64,000 nt of DNA, taken from assembly GCF_014645195.1 (NCBI RefSeq), contig NZ_BMLK01000008.1:162863-226862 (forward strand), given 5' to 3'. The DNA comes from Novosphingobium indicum. GTDB lineage: Bacteria > Pseudomonadota > Alphaproteobacteria > Sphingomonadales > Sphingomonadaceae. A program made the translations under genes and the position numbers. Each line of letters begins with the position of its first letter. The stretch's first letter is position 1. Shown here piece after piece: positions 16,326-24,046 of this stretch. The notes beneath the pieces were generated by a model. The model searched no databases and was not told where the DNA came from. It worked only from the letters and a program-made list of their open reading frames with translations.

Positions 16326-17741
16326 TCAGCCGCCTGCCATCGCGAGGATGTCGGCCGCGAAAGCACTCAGAGTATCGTCGCGTGCGCCCATGATCACCAC
16401 GCGGTCTCCGGGGTGGGCAATCTCGGCAATGCGTCGGCCGCAGTCTTCGCGTGACGCGATGTACTCGGCCTTGCCGCCCCCCTCGCCGATCAGCCGCACG
16501 ATCCGCTCGCTGCCTTCGGAGCGATCGACGGTGCCGCCGAAATACGCCGGATCGCACAGGATCGTCATGTCTTCGGGGCCAAGCTCGCGGGCGAAGACTT
16601 GCGCCAGTTCCGCGCCCATCTGGCGCAAGGGGCCGTATCCGTGGGGCTGGAAGAAGGCGATGACCCGGCCTGGATGCGCCTTTAGCGTTGCCAGCGTGGC
16701 CGAGACCTTGTCCGGGTTGTGCCCGAAGTCGTCGATCACGGTCACGCCTGCCGCTTTGGTGCCGACAATGTCGAAGCGGCGCGCAAGGCCTGCGAAGCTC
16801 CCGAGAGCGGCGACCGCTTCTGCGACGGAAACGCCGGCGGCATTGGCAGCGGCGATGGCGGCGAGCGCGTTGTAGAGGTTGTGACGGCCCGGGACCTTCA
16901 GGGCCAGCGCATGGCTGCTGCCGTCGCGACGGTCGATGATCTTGGCGCTGAGGGTGGTCGGGTTCTCCACGACATCGGTCGCGCCGATCTGGGCATCCGG
17001 AGAGGTGATTCCGAACGTCACCTGCGCCTTGGCACGCGCTGCGAGGACAGCGGTTTCGGCATCGTCGAGGTTCACGGCGGCGACACCGGCGTGCGCCACG
17101 AAGTCGCCGAAGAGCTGGCGCAGCTCCTCCAGGCTCTTGTGATCGAGGCTGACGTTACCCAGCACCGCGACTTTCGGCCGGTACAGCGCAATCGAGCCGT
17201 CGCTTTCATCGACTTCGGAAACGAAGACATCGCCCTTGCCGACGCGTGCGCTGGCAAAGGGGGCGTCGGGGGCGACGAAGTTCTTCATCACCGCGCCGTT
17301 CATGATCGTGGGATCGCGGCCCGCCTGCGTCATGATCCAGCCAGTCATTCCGGTGACCGTCGACTTGCCCGAGGTGCCGCCGATGGCGATGCCAAAGGGC
17401 GCGGCATTGAAGAGCGTGGCGAGCAGTTCCGCCCGGCTCATCCGCGGGCAACCCAGCGCGTTTGCGCGCACCACTTCGGGCACGGTGTCTTCCACGGCCG
17501 CCGAGGCGACGAGTGTCTGGTCCGCCGAAGTCATCCCGCTGCCGTTCTGGGGATGCAGGTCGAACCCCAGGCGTTCTAGCCAGGCGAACTTTTCGGGTGT
17601 GCGCCCCTGATCGCGGCTGCGGTCGGACCCTGCGACCTGCGCGCCTTGTCCCTTGAGGATCAGCGCGAGCGGGAGCATGCCCGATCCGCCGATGCCGCAG
17701 AAGAACCAGGGATGATCGGTGAGGGCGGGCGCGTTCGTCAT
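16326..17741 (-). CDS. Mur ligase family protein (MurC/Mpl-like)
   Basis: 471 residues from the ATG at 17741; the frame is open further but overlaps the divergent gene. Three Mur-ligase domains: an N-terminal nucleotide-sugar domain (HPWFFCGIGGSGMLPLALIL, 10-29), a central ATPase with P-loop GTSGKST (122-128) in place of the MurC/Mpl GTHGKTT, and the C-terminal domain with FDIVGTKAAGVTVIDDFGHNPDKV. The VSEVDESDGSIALYRPKVAVLGNVSLDH region matches the DES..D and N...DH motifs. Mpl joins a recycled tripeptide to UDP-MurNAc. With an LD-carboxypeptidase divergent from it, a muropeptide-recycling role is likely. MurC itself is possible but less so outside a dcw cluster. Confidence 0.8.
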   Translation of the reverse strand: MTNAPALTDHPWFFCGIGGSGMLPLALILKGQGAQVAGSDRSRDQGRTPEKFAWLERLGFDLHPQNGSGMTSADQTLVASAAVEDTVPEVVRANALGCPRMSRAELLATLFNAAPFGIAIGGTSGKSTVTGMTGWIMTQAGRDPTIMNGAVMKNFVAPDAPFASARVGKGDVFVSEVDESDGSIALYRPKVAVLGNVSLDHKSLEELRQLFGDFVAHAGVAAVNLDDAETAVLAARAKAQVTFGITSPDAQIGATDVVENPTTLSAKIIDRRDGSSHALALKVPGRHNLYNALAAIAAANAAGVSVAEAVAALGSFAGLARRFDIVGTKAAGVTVIDDFGHNPDKVSATLATLKAHPGRVIAFFQPHGYGPLRQMGAELAQVFARELGPEDMTILCDPAYFGGTVDRSEGSERIVRLIGEGGGKAEYIASREDCGRRIAEIAHPGDRVVIMGARDDTLSAFAADILAMAGG

Positions 17742-17795
17742 GGACGCTTCGGTATGCGGCCTTGCTCCGTCTGACAACCACGATAGGAAGCGGAT

Positions 17796-18605
17796 ATGGC
17801 CCGTATCGCAGTTTGTGCACCGTCCACCCCGATCGCCCGCGAAGACGCGGACCGCGTGCTGACGCTCGCCGCCGCCGAGTTTCCCGACCTGATGCTGGAT
17901 ATCCATCCTCAGTGCTTTGCCTCGCAGGGGCATTTTGCCGGCAGCGACGAGGAGCGACTCTCCGCGTTCGTCGAATGCGCGAACGATCCGCAGGTGGACG
18001 CCGTCTGGTTCGCGCGCGGCGGATATGGGGCCTGCCGGATCGCGGAAGACGCGCTCGCAGGTCTGACCCATGCGGCGCAGGACAAGCTGTTCCTGGGATA
18101 TTCCGACGCCGGGTACATGCTGGGCGGTCTCTATCGCGAGCGGATCGGCAAGCCTGTCCACGCGCCCATGCTTGCCGATATTCGGCGCGAAGGCGGCGAG
18201 GACGCGATCCGCCGGACGCTGGCCTTTCTCTCGGGAGACCGCTCGGGGCTCGAACCCTCGCTGTCAGCGGAGAAGCATCCCGTCGTGGCCTTCAATCTGA
18301 TGACGCTCGCCATGCTGGGCGGTACGCGGCTGATGCCGGGGCTCGCCGGCCACGTGGTCATGGTCGAGGAAGTCTCCGAATATCTCTATGCGGTCGACCG
18401 GTTGTTCTTCCATCTGACGGCGCATCTGGGGGGCATCGCCGGCCTCAGGTTGGGCCGCGTCAGCGCCGTGCCGGAAAACGACCGCCCGTTCGGGAGCGAA
18501 GCGTCCGAAATCGCCCGCTACTGGTGCGAGCGCCATGCGATCGCTTTCCTGGGCGAGGCCGACATCGGCCACGACTCAACCAATAGGATAGTTCCGTTCG
18601 GCTGA
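17796..18605 (+). CDS. S66-family LD-carboxypeptidase
   Basis: 269 residues. Removes the terminal D-Ala from L,D-linked tetrapeptides during murein recycling. The nucleophile Ser103 is in LFLGYSDAGYML, preceded by WFARGGYGACRI (71-82). The catalytic Glu is in VMVEEVSEYLY (188-198) and the His in DIGHDSTNRIVPFG (256-269). E. coli LdcA has about 304 residues; this one has a shortened N-terminal domain. No signal peptide, so cytoplasmic. Divergent from the Mur ligase with 54 bases between starts; AGGAAG lies upstream of its ATG. Confidence 0.9.
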   Translation: MARIAVCAPSTPIAREDADRVLTLAAAEFPDLMLDIHPQCFASQGHFAGSDEERLSAFVECANDPQVDAVWFARGGYGACRIAEDALAGLTHAAQDKLFLGYSDAGYMLGGLYRERIGKPVHAPMLADIRREGGEDAIRRTLAFLSGDRSGLEPSLSAEKHPVVAFNLMTLAMLGGTRLMPGLAGHVVMVEEVSEYLYAVDRLFFHLTAHLGGIAGLRLGRVSAVPENDRPFGSEASEIARYWCERHAIAFLGEADIGHDSTNRIVPFG

Positions 18606-18617
18606 CGCCCGGCGCAC

Positions 18618-18650
18618 CATCGTCTCCACACAAAACGGGGAGAGACGATG
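18618..18650 (+). promoter_or_regulatory. Hairpin overlapping the VOC gene start codon
   Basis: CATCGTCTC (18618-18626) is the exact reverse complement of GAGACGATG (18642-18650), which contains the ATG. The Shine-Dalgarno GGGGAGAG (18637-18644) spans loop and arm. A 9-bp perfect stem with a 15-base loop. Confidence 0.5.
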
Positions 18651-19175
18651 CCAGACCTGCCGATCCGCCAGATCGCTTATTTCGTGCCGGATATCCGCTC
18701 GGCCGCGCAGGCGCATGCCGAGGCCTTCGGGTCCGGCCCCTATTTCGTGGCGGACAACATCCCGCTCAAGCGCTCGGTCCACCGGGGCGTGGAACGGGCG
18801 CTCGATCACTCCAGCGCCTATGGCCAGTGGGGCGAGGTGATGATCGAGTTCTGCCAGCAGAACAATCCCGGCCCCTCGGCCTTTCACGATGTCTACCCCG
18901 AGGGTTCGGGGCGCACGGGGTTGCACCATGTCGCGCTGTTCGTCGAGGATGTGGCGGAGGCGTCGGAGACATGGAAGGCGCGGGGCCACGAGATCGCGCT
19001 TGATGCGACGATGAACGACGGGTTCCGCTATGTCTTTGTCGATACCCTGCAGTGCTATGGCCACATGCTTGAACTCTATGCCCCGCTACCGGCCCTGACC
19101 GGCTTCTATGCGCTGGTGCGCGCCAGTGCCGGAGACATGTCGCAAGGCGTGCTGAGGGATATCGGGCTGGGCTGA
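18648..19175 (+). CDS. VOC family (glyoxalase-fold) protein
   Basis: 175 residues. Two beta-alpha-beta-beta-beta modules of the vicinal-oxygen-chelate fold: IRQIAYFVPDIRSAAQAHAEAFGSGPYF at 5-32 and GLHHVALFVEDVAEASETWKARGHEIAL at about 91-118. HHVALF provides a metal His and HMLELYAP near 143 a Glu-containing metal strand. Members include glyoxalases, epimerases and extradiol enzymes; the substrate cannot be told. No partner gene adjoins it. Its start codon lies in a hairpin. Confidence 0.85.
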   Translation: MPDLPIRQIAYFVPDIRSAAQAHAEAFGSGPYFVADNIPLKRSVHRGVERALDHSSAYGQWGEVMIEFCQQNNPGPSAFHDVYPEGSGRTGLHHVALFVEDVAEASETWKARGHEIALDATMNDGFRYVFVDTLQCYGHMLELYAPLPALTGFYALVRASAGDMSQGVLRDIGLG

Positions 19176-19309
19176 AGCTGGTTAATGAACCTTACTTGGG
19201 GCTTGCCCTTAGCGCGCGAGGACAATAAGCGCTGCCGCTTTCCTCGTTCGGGCAGGTTCCGCAACGGGACGAGGGTCGCCAAACCCCGCGAGGATGGAGG
19301 ACAGAAACG

Positions 19310-20245
19310 ATGCGTGCATTCCTATTTCCGGGACAGGGAAGCCAGAAAGTCGGCATGGGTGCCGAACTCGCCGCGGCCAGCGCGGTGGCCCGCGAGGTCT
19401 TCGAGGAAGTCGACGACGCTCTGGGCCAGAACCTTTTCAAGGTGATGACGGAAGGCCCCGAGGATCAGCTGACCCTGACGGAAAACGCCCAGCCGGCGAT
19501 CATGGCGAATGCCATCGCGGTGCTGCGCGTGCTCGAAAAGGAAGGCGGCATCGCGCTGGCCGACAAGGCGGACTTCGTCGCCGGCCACTCGCTGGGCGAA
19601 TATACCGCCCTCTGTGCTGCCGGGGCCTTCAGCCTCGCCGACACCGCGCGTCTGCTCAAGCTGCGCGGCCAGTCGATGCAGGCCGCCGTTCCGGTGGGTG
19701 TAGGCGCCATGGCCGCGCTGCTGGGTGCCGACATCGAAAAGGCTACCGCGCTTGCCGAAGCAGCCGCCGAAGGGCAGGTCTGCACGGTCGCCAACGACAA
19801 CGACCCGACGCAGGTCGTACTGTCCGGCCACAAGGAAGCCATTGAGCGCGCCGTTGCCATGGTGAAGGATCATGGCATCAAGCGCGGCATGCTGCTGCCC
19901 GTTTCGGCCCCGTTCCATTGCCCGCTGATGCAGCCGGCCGCCGAAGCCATGGCCGAAGCGCTCGACAAGACCCGGCCCGGCACGCTGCGCGTTGCGCTCT
20001 TCGCCAACGTGACCGCCAGCGTCGTGACCGACCCCGCCGAAGTGCAGCGCCTGCTCGTCGAACAGGTCACCGGCCGCGTCCGCTGGCGCGAAAGCGCCAT
20101 CGCCATGAAGGATGCCGGCGTGGAGAGCTTCATCGAACTGGGCGGCAAGGTCGTCGGCCCGATGATCAAGCGCTCGGCAGGCGAAGTCGAGGTTACGGCT
20201 GCCCTGTCGATGGAAGACATCGAGGCGCTGGCCAAGGTGCTTTAA
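19310..20245 (+). CDS. fabD: Malonyl-CoA:ACP transacylase
   Basis: 311 residues. Moves malonyl from CoA to acyl carrier protein at the start of type II fatty-acid synthesis. FPGQGSQKVGMG (6-17), the nucleophile Ser94 in AGHSLGEYTAL, LLPVSAPFHCPLM with the catalytic His near 204, and the C-terminal SFIELGGKVVGPMIKR (GxGxxL-type end). GGAGGACAG precedes the ATG. It heads a fabD-[GxxExxY]-fabG row; acpP is not directly downstream. Confidence 0.97.
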   Translation: MRAFLFPGQGSQKVGMGAELAAASAVAREVFEEVDDALGQNLFKVMTEGPEDQLTLTENAQPAIMANAIAVLRVLEKEGGIALADKADFVAGHSLGEYTALCAAGAFSLADTARLLKLRGQSMQAAVPVGVGAMAALLGADIEKATALAEAAAEGQVCTVANDNDPTQVVLSGHKEAIERAVAMVKDHGIKRGMLLPVSAPFHCPLMQPAAEAMAEALDKTRPGTLRVALFANVTASVVTDPAEVQRLLVEQVTGRVRWRESAIAMKDAGVESFIELGGKVVGPMIKRSAGEVEVTAALSMEDIEALAKVL

Positions 20246-20283
20246 GGAAGTTTCACGCTTGGTTGCGAGCGATCTCGGATAGG

Positions 20284-20310
20284 TTCACGCGGAGGCACGG
20301 AGACGCGGAG
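20284..20310 (+). repeat. Left inverted repeat of the GxxExxY cassette
   Basis: Twenty-seven bases starting TTCACGCGGAGGC and ending GACGCGGAG. The reverse complement at 20711-20737 matches 25 of 27 positions. It ends six bases before the ATG of the GxxExxY gene, so it also carries the GGAG ribosome-binding site. Confidence 0.85.
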
Positions 20311-20315
20311 GACCC

Positions 20316-20756
20316 ATGACCGACATCGATCGCCTGAGTGCGGAAGTCGTGGATGCGGCTGTTCACATTCATCGAGATCTCGGTCCAGGCCTTCTTGAGA
20401 GCGTCTATGAATCCGTGTTGGCCGCCAGCCTCGAGCGGGCAGGTTTCTATGTCGACCGGCAAGTGCCGGTCGACATAGAATTCGATGGGATGCACTTTCC
20501 TGCAGCCTTTCGAGCCGATGTGATCGTGAACGGGCATCTTGTCGTCGAGATCAAATCTGTGGAGCATTTGGCCCGTGTCCATGGAAAGCAGCTACTCACA
20601 TACTTGCGTTTGCTCCATCAGCCCGTAGGGCTGCTGTTGAATTTTGGCGGAGAGACAATGAAGGAGGGCATCCGGCGCATCGTCAACGGATACCAGTCGG
20701 CCGAAGGCCGCTCCGCGTCTTCGCGCCTCCGCGTGAAAAAAGAATACGGAGATTGA
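20316..20756 (+). CDS. GxxExxY protein (PD-(D/E)XK nuclease-like)
   Basis: 146 residues. The name motif is GLLESVY at 25-31. Asp68 (RADVIV) and Glu78-x-Lys80 (VVEIKS) form a PD-(D/E)XK-type nuclease core, as in Pfam family PDDEXK_3. Function is not established for this family. The gene lies between fabD and fabG, an order otherwise usually uninterrupted, and is bounded by 27-bp inverted repeats. The right repeat encodes its C-terminal residues SASSRLRVK. It ends one base before the fabG ATG. A 30-bp palindrome sits inside it. These signs point to a mobile or formerly mobile cassette. Confidence 0.88.
   Translation: MTDIDRLSAEVVDAAVHIHRDLGPGLLESVYESVLAASLERAGFYVDRQVPVDIEFDGMHFPAAFRADVIVNGHLVVEIKSVEHLARVHGKQLLTYLRLLHQPVGLLLNFGGETMKEGIRRIVNGYQSAEGRSASSRLRVKKEYGD
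20448..20477 (+). repeat. 30-bp palindrome inside the GxxExxY gene
   Basis: TATGTCGACCGGCA (20448-20461), two spacer bases, then TGCCGGTCGACATA (20464-20477): a perfect 14-bp inverted repeat within the coding sequence (residues Tyr45-Ile54). Its transcript would form a very stable hairpin. Confidence 0.9.
20711..20737 (+). repeat. Right inverted repeat of the GxxExxY cassette
   Basis: CTCCGCGTCTTCG through CGCGTGAA, the reverse complement of 20284-20310 with two mismatches. It is translated as part of the protein's C-terminus and lies 21 bases before the fabG start. Confidence 0.85.
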
Positions 20757-20757
20757 G

Positions 20758-21522
20758 ATGTTCGACCTTCACGGAATGACTGCCCTGGTAACCGGCGCTT
20801 CGGGCGGGATCGGTTCTTCGATCGCGCGCGGCCTTGCTGCGCAGGGTGCGCGTCTGGTGGTCTCGGGCTCGAATGCAGAGAAGCTGCGCGTGTTCCGCGA
20901 CGAGCTCGACGAGCACACGCCGCAGCATCTGCAGGAAGTCGATCACGTCGCCATCGCCTGCAACCTCTCCGATCCCGACCAGGTCGAGAAGCTCGTTCCG
21001 GCCGCGCTCGAGACGCTCGGCAAGATCGACATTCTCGTGAACAACGCCGGCATCACCCGCGACAACCTCGCCATGCGCATGAAGGACGAGGAATGGGACG
21101 CGGTGATCCGCGTGAACCTTGAATCCACCTTCCGCCTGATGCGCGCGGTGACCAAGCCGATGATGAAGGCGCGCTTCGGCCGCATCATCAACATTACCTC
21201 GATCGTCGGCACCACCGGCAATCCCGGCCAGATGAACTACTGCGCGGCCAAGGGCGGCATCACCGCCATGTCCAAGAGCCTCGCGCAGGAACTGGCGACC
21301 CGCAATGTCACGGTGAACTGTGTCGCCCCCGGTTTCATCCGCACCGCAATGACCGACGTCCTGCCCGACGCGCAGAAGGACGCGCTCAACACCAAGATCC
21401 CCGCCGGCCGCATGGGCGAGGGCGAGGACATCGCCGCTGCCACGGTGTTCCTTGCCAGCAAGGAAGCCGGCTACATCACCGGCCAGACCATCCACGTCAA
21501 CGGCGGCATGGTGATGGTCTGA
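20758..21522 (+). CDS. fabG: 3-oxoacyl-ACP reductase
   Basis: 254 residues. NADPH-dependent reduction of 3-oxoacyl-ACP in fatty-acid elongation. SDR signature: cofactor loop TGASGGIG (12-19), NNAG (95-98), catalytic Ser148, and Tyr161-x-x-x-Lys165 in MNYCAAKGG. The C-terminus ITGQTIHVNGGMVMV is typical of FabG. The GGAGATTG before the ATG overlaps the end of the inserted GxxExxY gene. So it is now coupled to that gene rather than to fabD. Confidence 0.97.
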   Translation: MFDLHGMTALVTGASGGIGSSIARGLAAQGARLVVSGSNAEKLRVFRDELDEHTPQHLQEVDHVAIACNLSDPDQVEKLVPAALETLGKIDILVNNAGITRDNLAMRMKDEEWDAVIRVNLESTFRLMRAVTKPMMKARFGRIINITSIVGTTGNPGQMNYCAAKGGITAMSKSLAQELATRNVTVNCVAPGFIRTAMTDVLPDAQKDALNTKIPAGRMGEGEDIAAATVFLASKEAGYITGQTIHVNGGMVMV

Positions 21523-21542
21523 CGGCTGATGGTGGGCGGGGC

Positions 21543-21902
21543 TTATGAAAGGCCCTTGCCCGCCTCGTCGTAGATCGCGGCGTTGAGTTCCGTCGCCAGC
21601 TTGCCGGCCAGGGGCAGGATGGTGTCGTCCTCGCTCTCCGGCGCGGCAAAACGGATCGTGCCCTCGGGCGTCCAGAACATGGTGCGCATCCAGGTCTGGC
21701 AGTCCTCGCGGTAGACTTCCGCGTCGCCGCCTCGGTTGGGCAGCGTGACGACGGTTTCGTCCAGTGGGTTGGCGGCTACGGCATCGCCCTGGGCCAAGCG
21801 TATGCCCTCGATGTGGTCGACGGCCTCGGTCCATTCCTCGAGAGTGATGGCATCGCGGTTGCCGGCGGTGTCCTGCCGTTGGATGTGAAGATTCTCGACC
21901 AA
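21543..21902 (-). CDS. Hypothetical acidic protein
   Basis: 119 residues, not recognised. The start is TTG at 21902, supported by GGGAGG eight bases upstream. Acidic, soluble, no signal or membrane segment. Readable features are EEWTEAVDHIEGIRL (22-36), a QTWMRTMFWTPEGTIRF stretch (about 69-85) and a C-terminal helix LAGKLATELNAAIYDEAG. Convergent with fabG, 20 bases apart. Coding character is plausible from the strong Shine-Dalgarno and even composition. Confidence 0.65.
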   Translation of the reverse strand: MVENLHIQRQDTAGNRDAITLEEWTEAVDHIEGIRLAQGDAVAANPLDETVVTLPNRGGDAEVYREDCQTWMRTMFWTPEGTIRFAAPESEDDTILPLAGKLATELNAAIYDEAGKGLS

Positions 21903-22121
21903 GTGTCTAGCCTCCCATAATTCCGCCCGTTCGTGGGATGTTCACGCAGCGGGCATGCGGCGCCCTGCAAATATAGCACATTAAACCCCGATTTTATCCC
22001 CAGATTCGCGGTTTTGCAGGCACATCATGCTTGCCGCACGCCATGGCCGCGTTAGAGATATCTGTCCTGTATTCGGGGATCTTCAGTATCCCAGGCCTAC
22101 CAAGGGGGACCCGAGGCTGTC

Positions 22122-23240
22122 ATGAAGGCCACAATCGAACGTTCCACGCTTCTGCGCTGCCTGTCCCACGTGCAGTCGGTTGTCGAACGGCGCAACACCA
22201 TTCCCATTCTGTCGAACGTTCTGATCGAGGCTTCGGCCGGCGGATCGGTCAAGATCATGGCGACCGACCTCGATCTTCAGGTGATCGAGACGCTCGGCGC
22301 CGTGTCGGTCGAGCAGCCCGGCGCGATTACCGTGTCGGCGCACCTGCTTTTCGACATCGCCCGCAAGCTGCAGGAAGGCAGCCAGGTCAGCCTGGATGCC
22401 GCGGAAAACCGCATGATCGTGAAGGCTGGCCGCAGCCGCTTCACGCTGCCGACGCTGCCGCGCGACGACTTCCCGGTGATTGCCGAGGGCGAGCTGCCGA
22501 CCAGCTTCGAGATTCCGGCGGCGACGCTGGCGCAGATGATCGACCGCACGCGCTTCGCGATCTCGACCGAGGAAACGCGCTACTACCTCAACGGTATCTT
22601 CCTGCACGTCGCCGATGACGAGCTGAAGGCTGCGGCCACCGACGGCCACCGTCTCGCCCGTTTCACCATCAAGCGCCCCGATGGCGCGGAGGGCATGCCT
22701 GACGTGATCGTGCCGCGTAAGTGCGTGGCAGAGCTGCGCAAGCTGCTCGAAGAGGCACTGGATACCAACGTGCTGGTGGATCTGTCCGCCAGCAAGATCC
22801 GCTTCACGCTGGGCGGCGAGCACGGCGTCGTGCTCACCAGCAAGCTGATCGACGGCACGTTCCCGGACTACAGCCGCGTGATCCCGACCGGCAACGACAA
22901 GCTGCTCAGGATCGATCCGCGCAGCTTCTTCGAAGGCGTCGATCGCGTGGCGACCATCGCCACCGAAAAGACCCGCGCGGTGAAGATGGCGCTGGAGCCG
23001 GACCGCGTGACGCTCTCGGTAACCTCGCCCGACAACGGCACGGCGGCCGAAGAAGTGCCCGCGCAGTATCAGGCGGATGGCTTCGAGATCGGCTTCAATG
23101 CCAATTACCTCAAGGACATCCTCGGCCAGATCGAAGGCGACTCGGTGGAACTCCACCTCGCCGACGCCGGTGCGCCTACGCTGATCCGTCAGGACGAAAA
23201 GAGCCCCGCGCTCTACGTGCTGATGCCGATGCGGGTGTAA
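22122..23240 (+). CDS. dnaN: DNA polymerase III subunit beta (sliding clamp)
   Basis: 372 residues, the standard clamp length. Three repeated clamp domains: MKATIERSTLLRCLSHVQSVVERRNTIPILSNVLI (1-35), then about 129-245 with ISTEETRYYLNGIFLHV and AATDGHRLA, and about 250-372. The C-terminus YVLMPMRV matches the clamp PMR(L/V) end that forms part of the peptide-binding pocket. It encircles DNA and tethers Pol III. As in other Alphaproteobacteria it is not next to dnaA. GGGGGACC lies upstream of the ATG. Confidence 0.98.
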   Translation: MKATIERSTLLRCLSHVQSVVERRNTIPILSNVLIEASAGGSVKIMATDLDLQVIETLGAVSVEQPGAITVSAHLLFDIARKLQEGSQVSLDAAENRMIVKAGRSRFTLPTLPRDDFPVIAEGELPTSFEIPAATLAQMIDRTRFAISTEETRYYLNGIFLHVADDELKAAATDGHRLARFTIKRPDGAEGMPDVIVPRKCVAELRKLLEEALDTNVLVDLSASKIRFTLGGEHGVVLTSKLIDGTFPDYSRVIPTGNDKLLRIDPRSFFEGVDRVATIATEKTRAVKMALEPDRVTLSVTSPDNGTAAEEVPAQYQADGFEIGFNANYLKDILGQIEGDSVELHLADAGAPTLIRQDEKSPALYVLMPMRV

Positions 23241-23264
23241 TCCTGGCCCAAGCAAACAGATAGG

Positions 23265-23293
23265 AAAGGCCGGGGCTTGGCTCCGGCCTTTTT
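23265..23293. terminator. Bidirectional terminator after dnaN
   Basis: AAAGGCCGG (23265-23273), nine-base loop, CCGGCCTTT (23283-23291), then further T residues. A perfect 9-bp stem; the A-run on the left lets it act for the convergent MBL gene as well, whose stop is three bases away. Confidence 0.85.
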
Positions 23294-23295
23294 CG

Positions 23296-24042
23296 TCAGG
23301 CGACGGTGATCGTCTTGCCGTCCTCGGCCGTTTCGAAGTGCGCGAGGTCGGGGTGGACAAGCATCTCTTCGCTCATGTGCGTCAGGACAAGGCGCTTTGG
23401 TCGCAGTTCCTCATGGTGTGCCTCGATTGAATGGAGGCTGAGGTGCGTGACCACTGTCTTGTCGCGGAAGTAGGCTTCGGCGATGAACAGGTCGGCGTCG
23501 CGCGCGATCGGGATCAGGGCCTCGGTCCATTCAGTGTCGCCGGTATAGGCAACCGATCGTCCTTCGGCCTCGACCCGCACGCATAGATAGGGACCGCCTG
23601 GCGGTCCGTGGAGCGCTTGTTCGCCAAGCACCCGTATGCCTCCGATGTCGACACAAGTTCCCGCCGCCAGCTCGCGCAAATGCAGATCGAACTTGCGGGT
23701 AGCCTTGGCCGAGCCGGGAAAGGCGGTTTCCATGACGCGTTCGAACCAGTTCTCAAGTCCGACAGGGCCGACAATCGTCAGAGGCTCGCGGCGTTTACTG
23801 AAGAACTGGGCATCGAGGAGGAAGAAGGGGATGCCGCCGAAGTGATCGGCGTGAAAGTGCGTGACCACGATTGTCGTGATAGCGTTGCGGTCGATATCGA
23901 ACTGCTTCATCGCCACGAGCGCCGTGGCGCCGCAATCGATCAGCAGGTTCGTCGTTTCACCAACGAGATGAAAGCAGGTGTTGAAGCGTCCGCCTGAGCC
24001 GAAGGCATCGCCGCAACCGATGAATTGCAGCGATAACGCCAC
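23296..24042 (-). CDS. MBL-fold metallo-hydrolase (RNase Z/phosphodiesterase-like)
   Basis: 248 residues. The metallo-beta-lactamase metal motif THFHADHFGG is at 61-70, with further ligands in AYTGDTEW (His/Asp region, about 165-172) and LTHMSEE near 222. The long unbroken lid and the SVAYTGDTE strand resemble RNase Z-like phosphodiesterases more than lactamases. It starts four bases after the stop of the FprA-like reductase gene, so the two are one transcript. Substrate unknown. Confidence 0.85.
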   Translation of the reverse strand: MALSLQFIGCGDAFGSGGRFNTCFHLVGETTNLLIDCGATALVAMKQFDIDRNAITTIVVTHFHADHFGGIPFFLLDAQFFSKRREPLTIVGPVGLENWFERVMETAFPGSAKATRKFDLHLRELAAGTCVDIGGIRVLGEQALHGPPGGPYLCVRVEAEGRSVAYTGDTEWTEALIPIARDADLFIAEAYFRDKTVVTHLSLHSIEAHHEELRPKRLVLTHMSEEMLVHPDLAHFETAEDGKTITVA

Positions 24043-24046
24043 CGGC

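Noticed and set aside
17742..18161. 140-codon N-terminal extension of the Mur ligase
   Set aside because: It overlaps the divergent LD-carboxypeptidase gene, and Mur ligases begin near the GIGGSGM motif.
21994..22002. DnaA-box-like TTATCCCCA upstream of dnaN as an origin signal
   Set aside because: A single 8/9 match; no cluster of boxes, AT-rich unwinding region or origin-linked genes.
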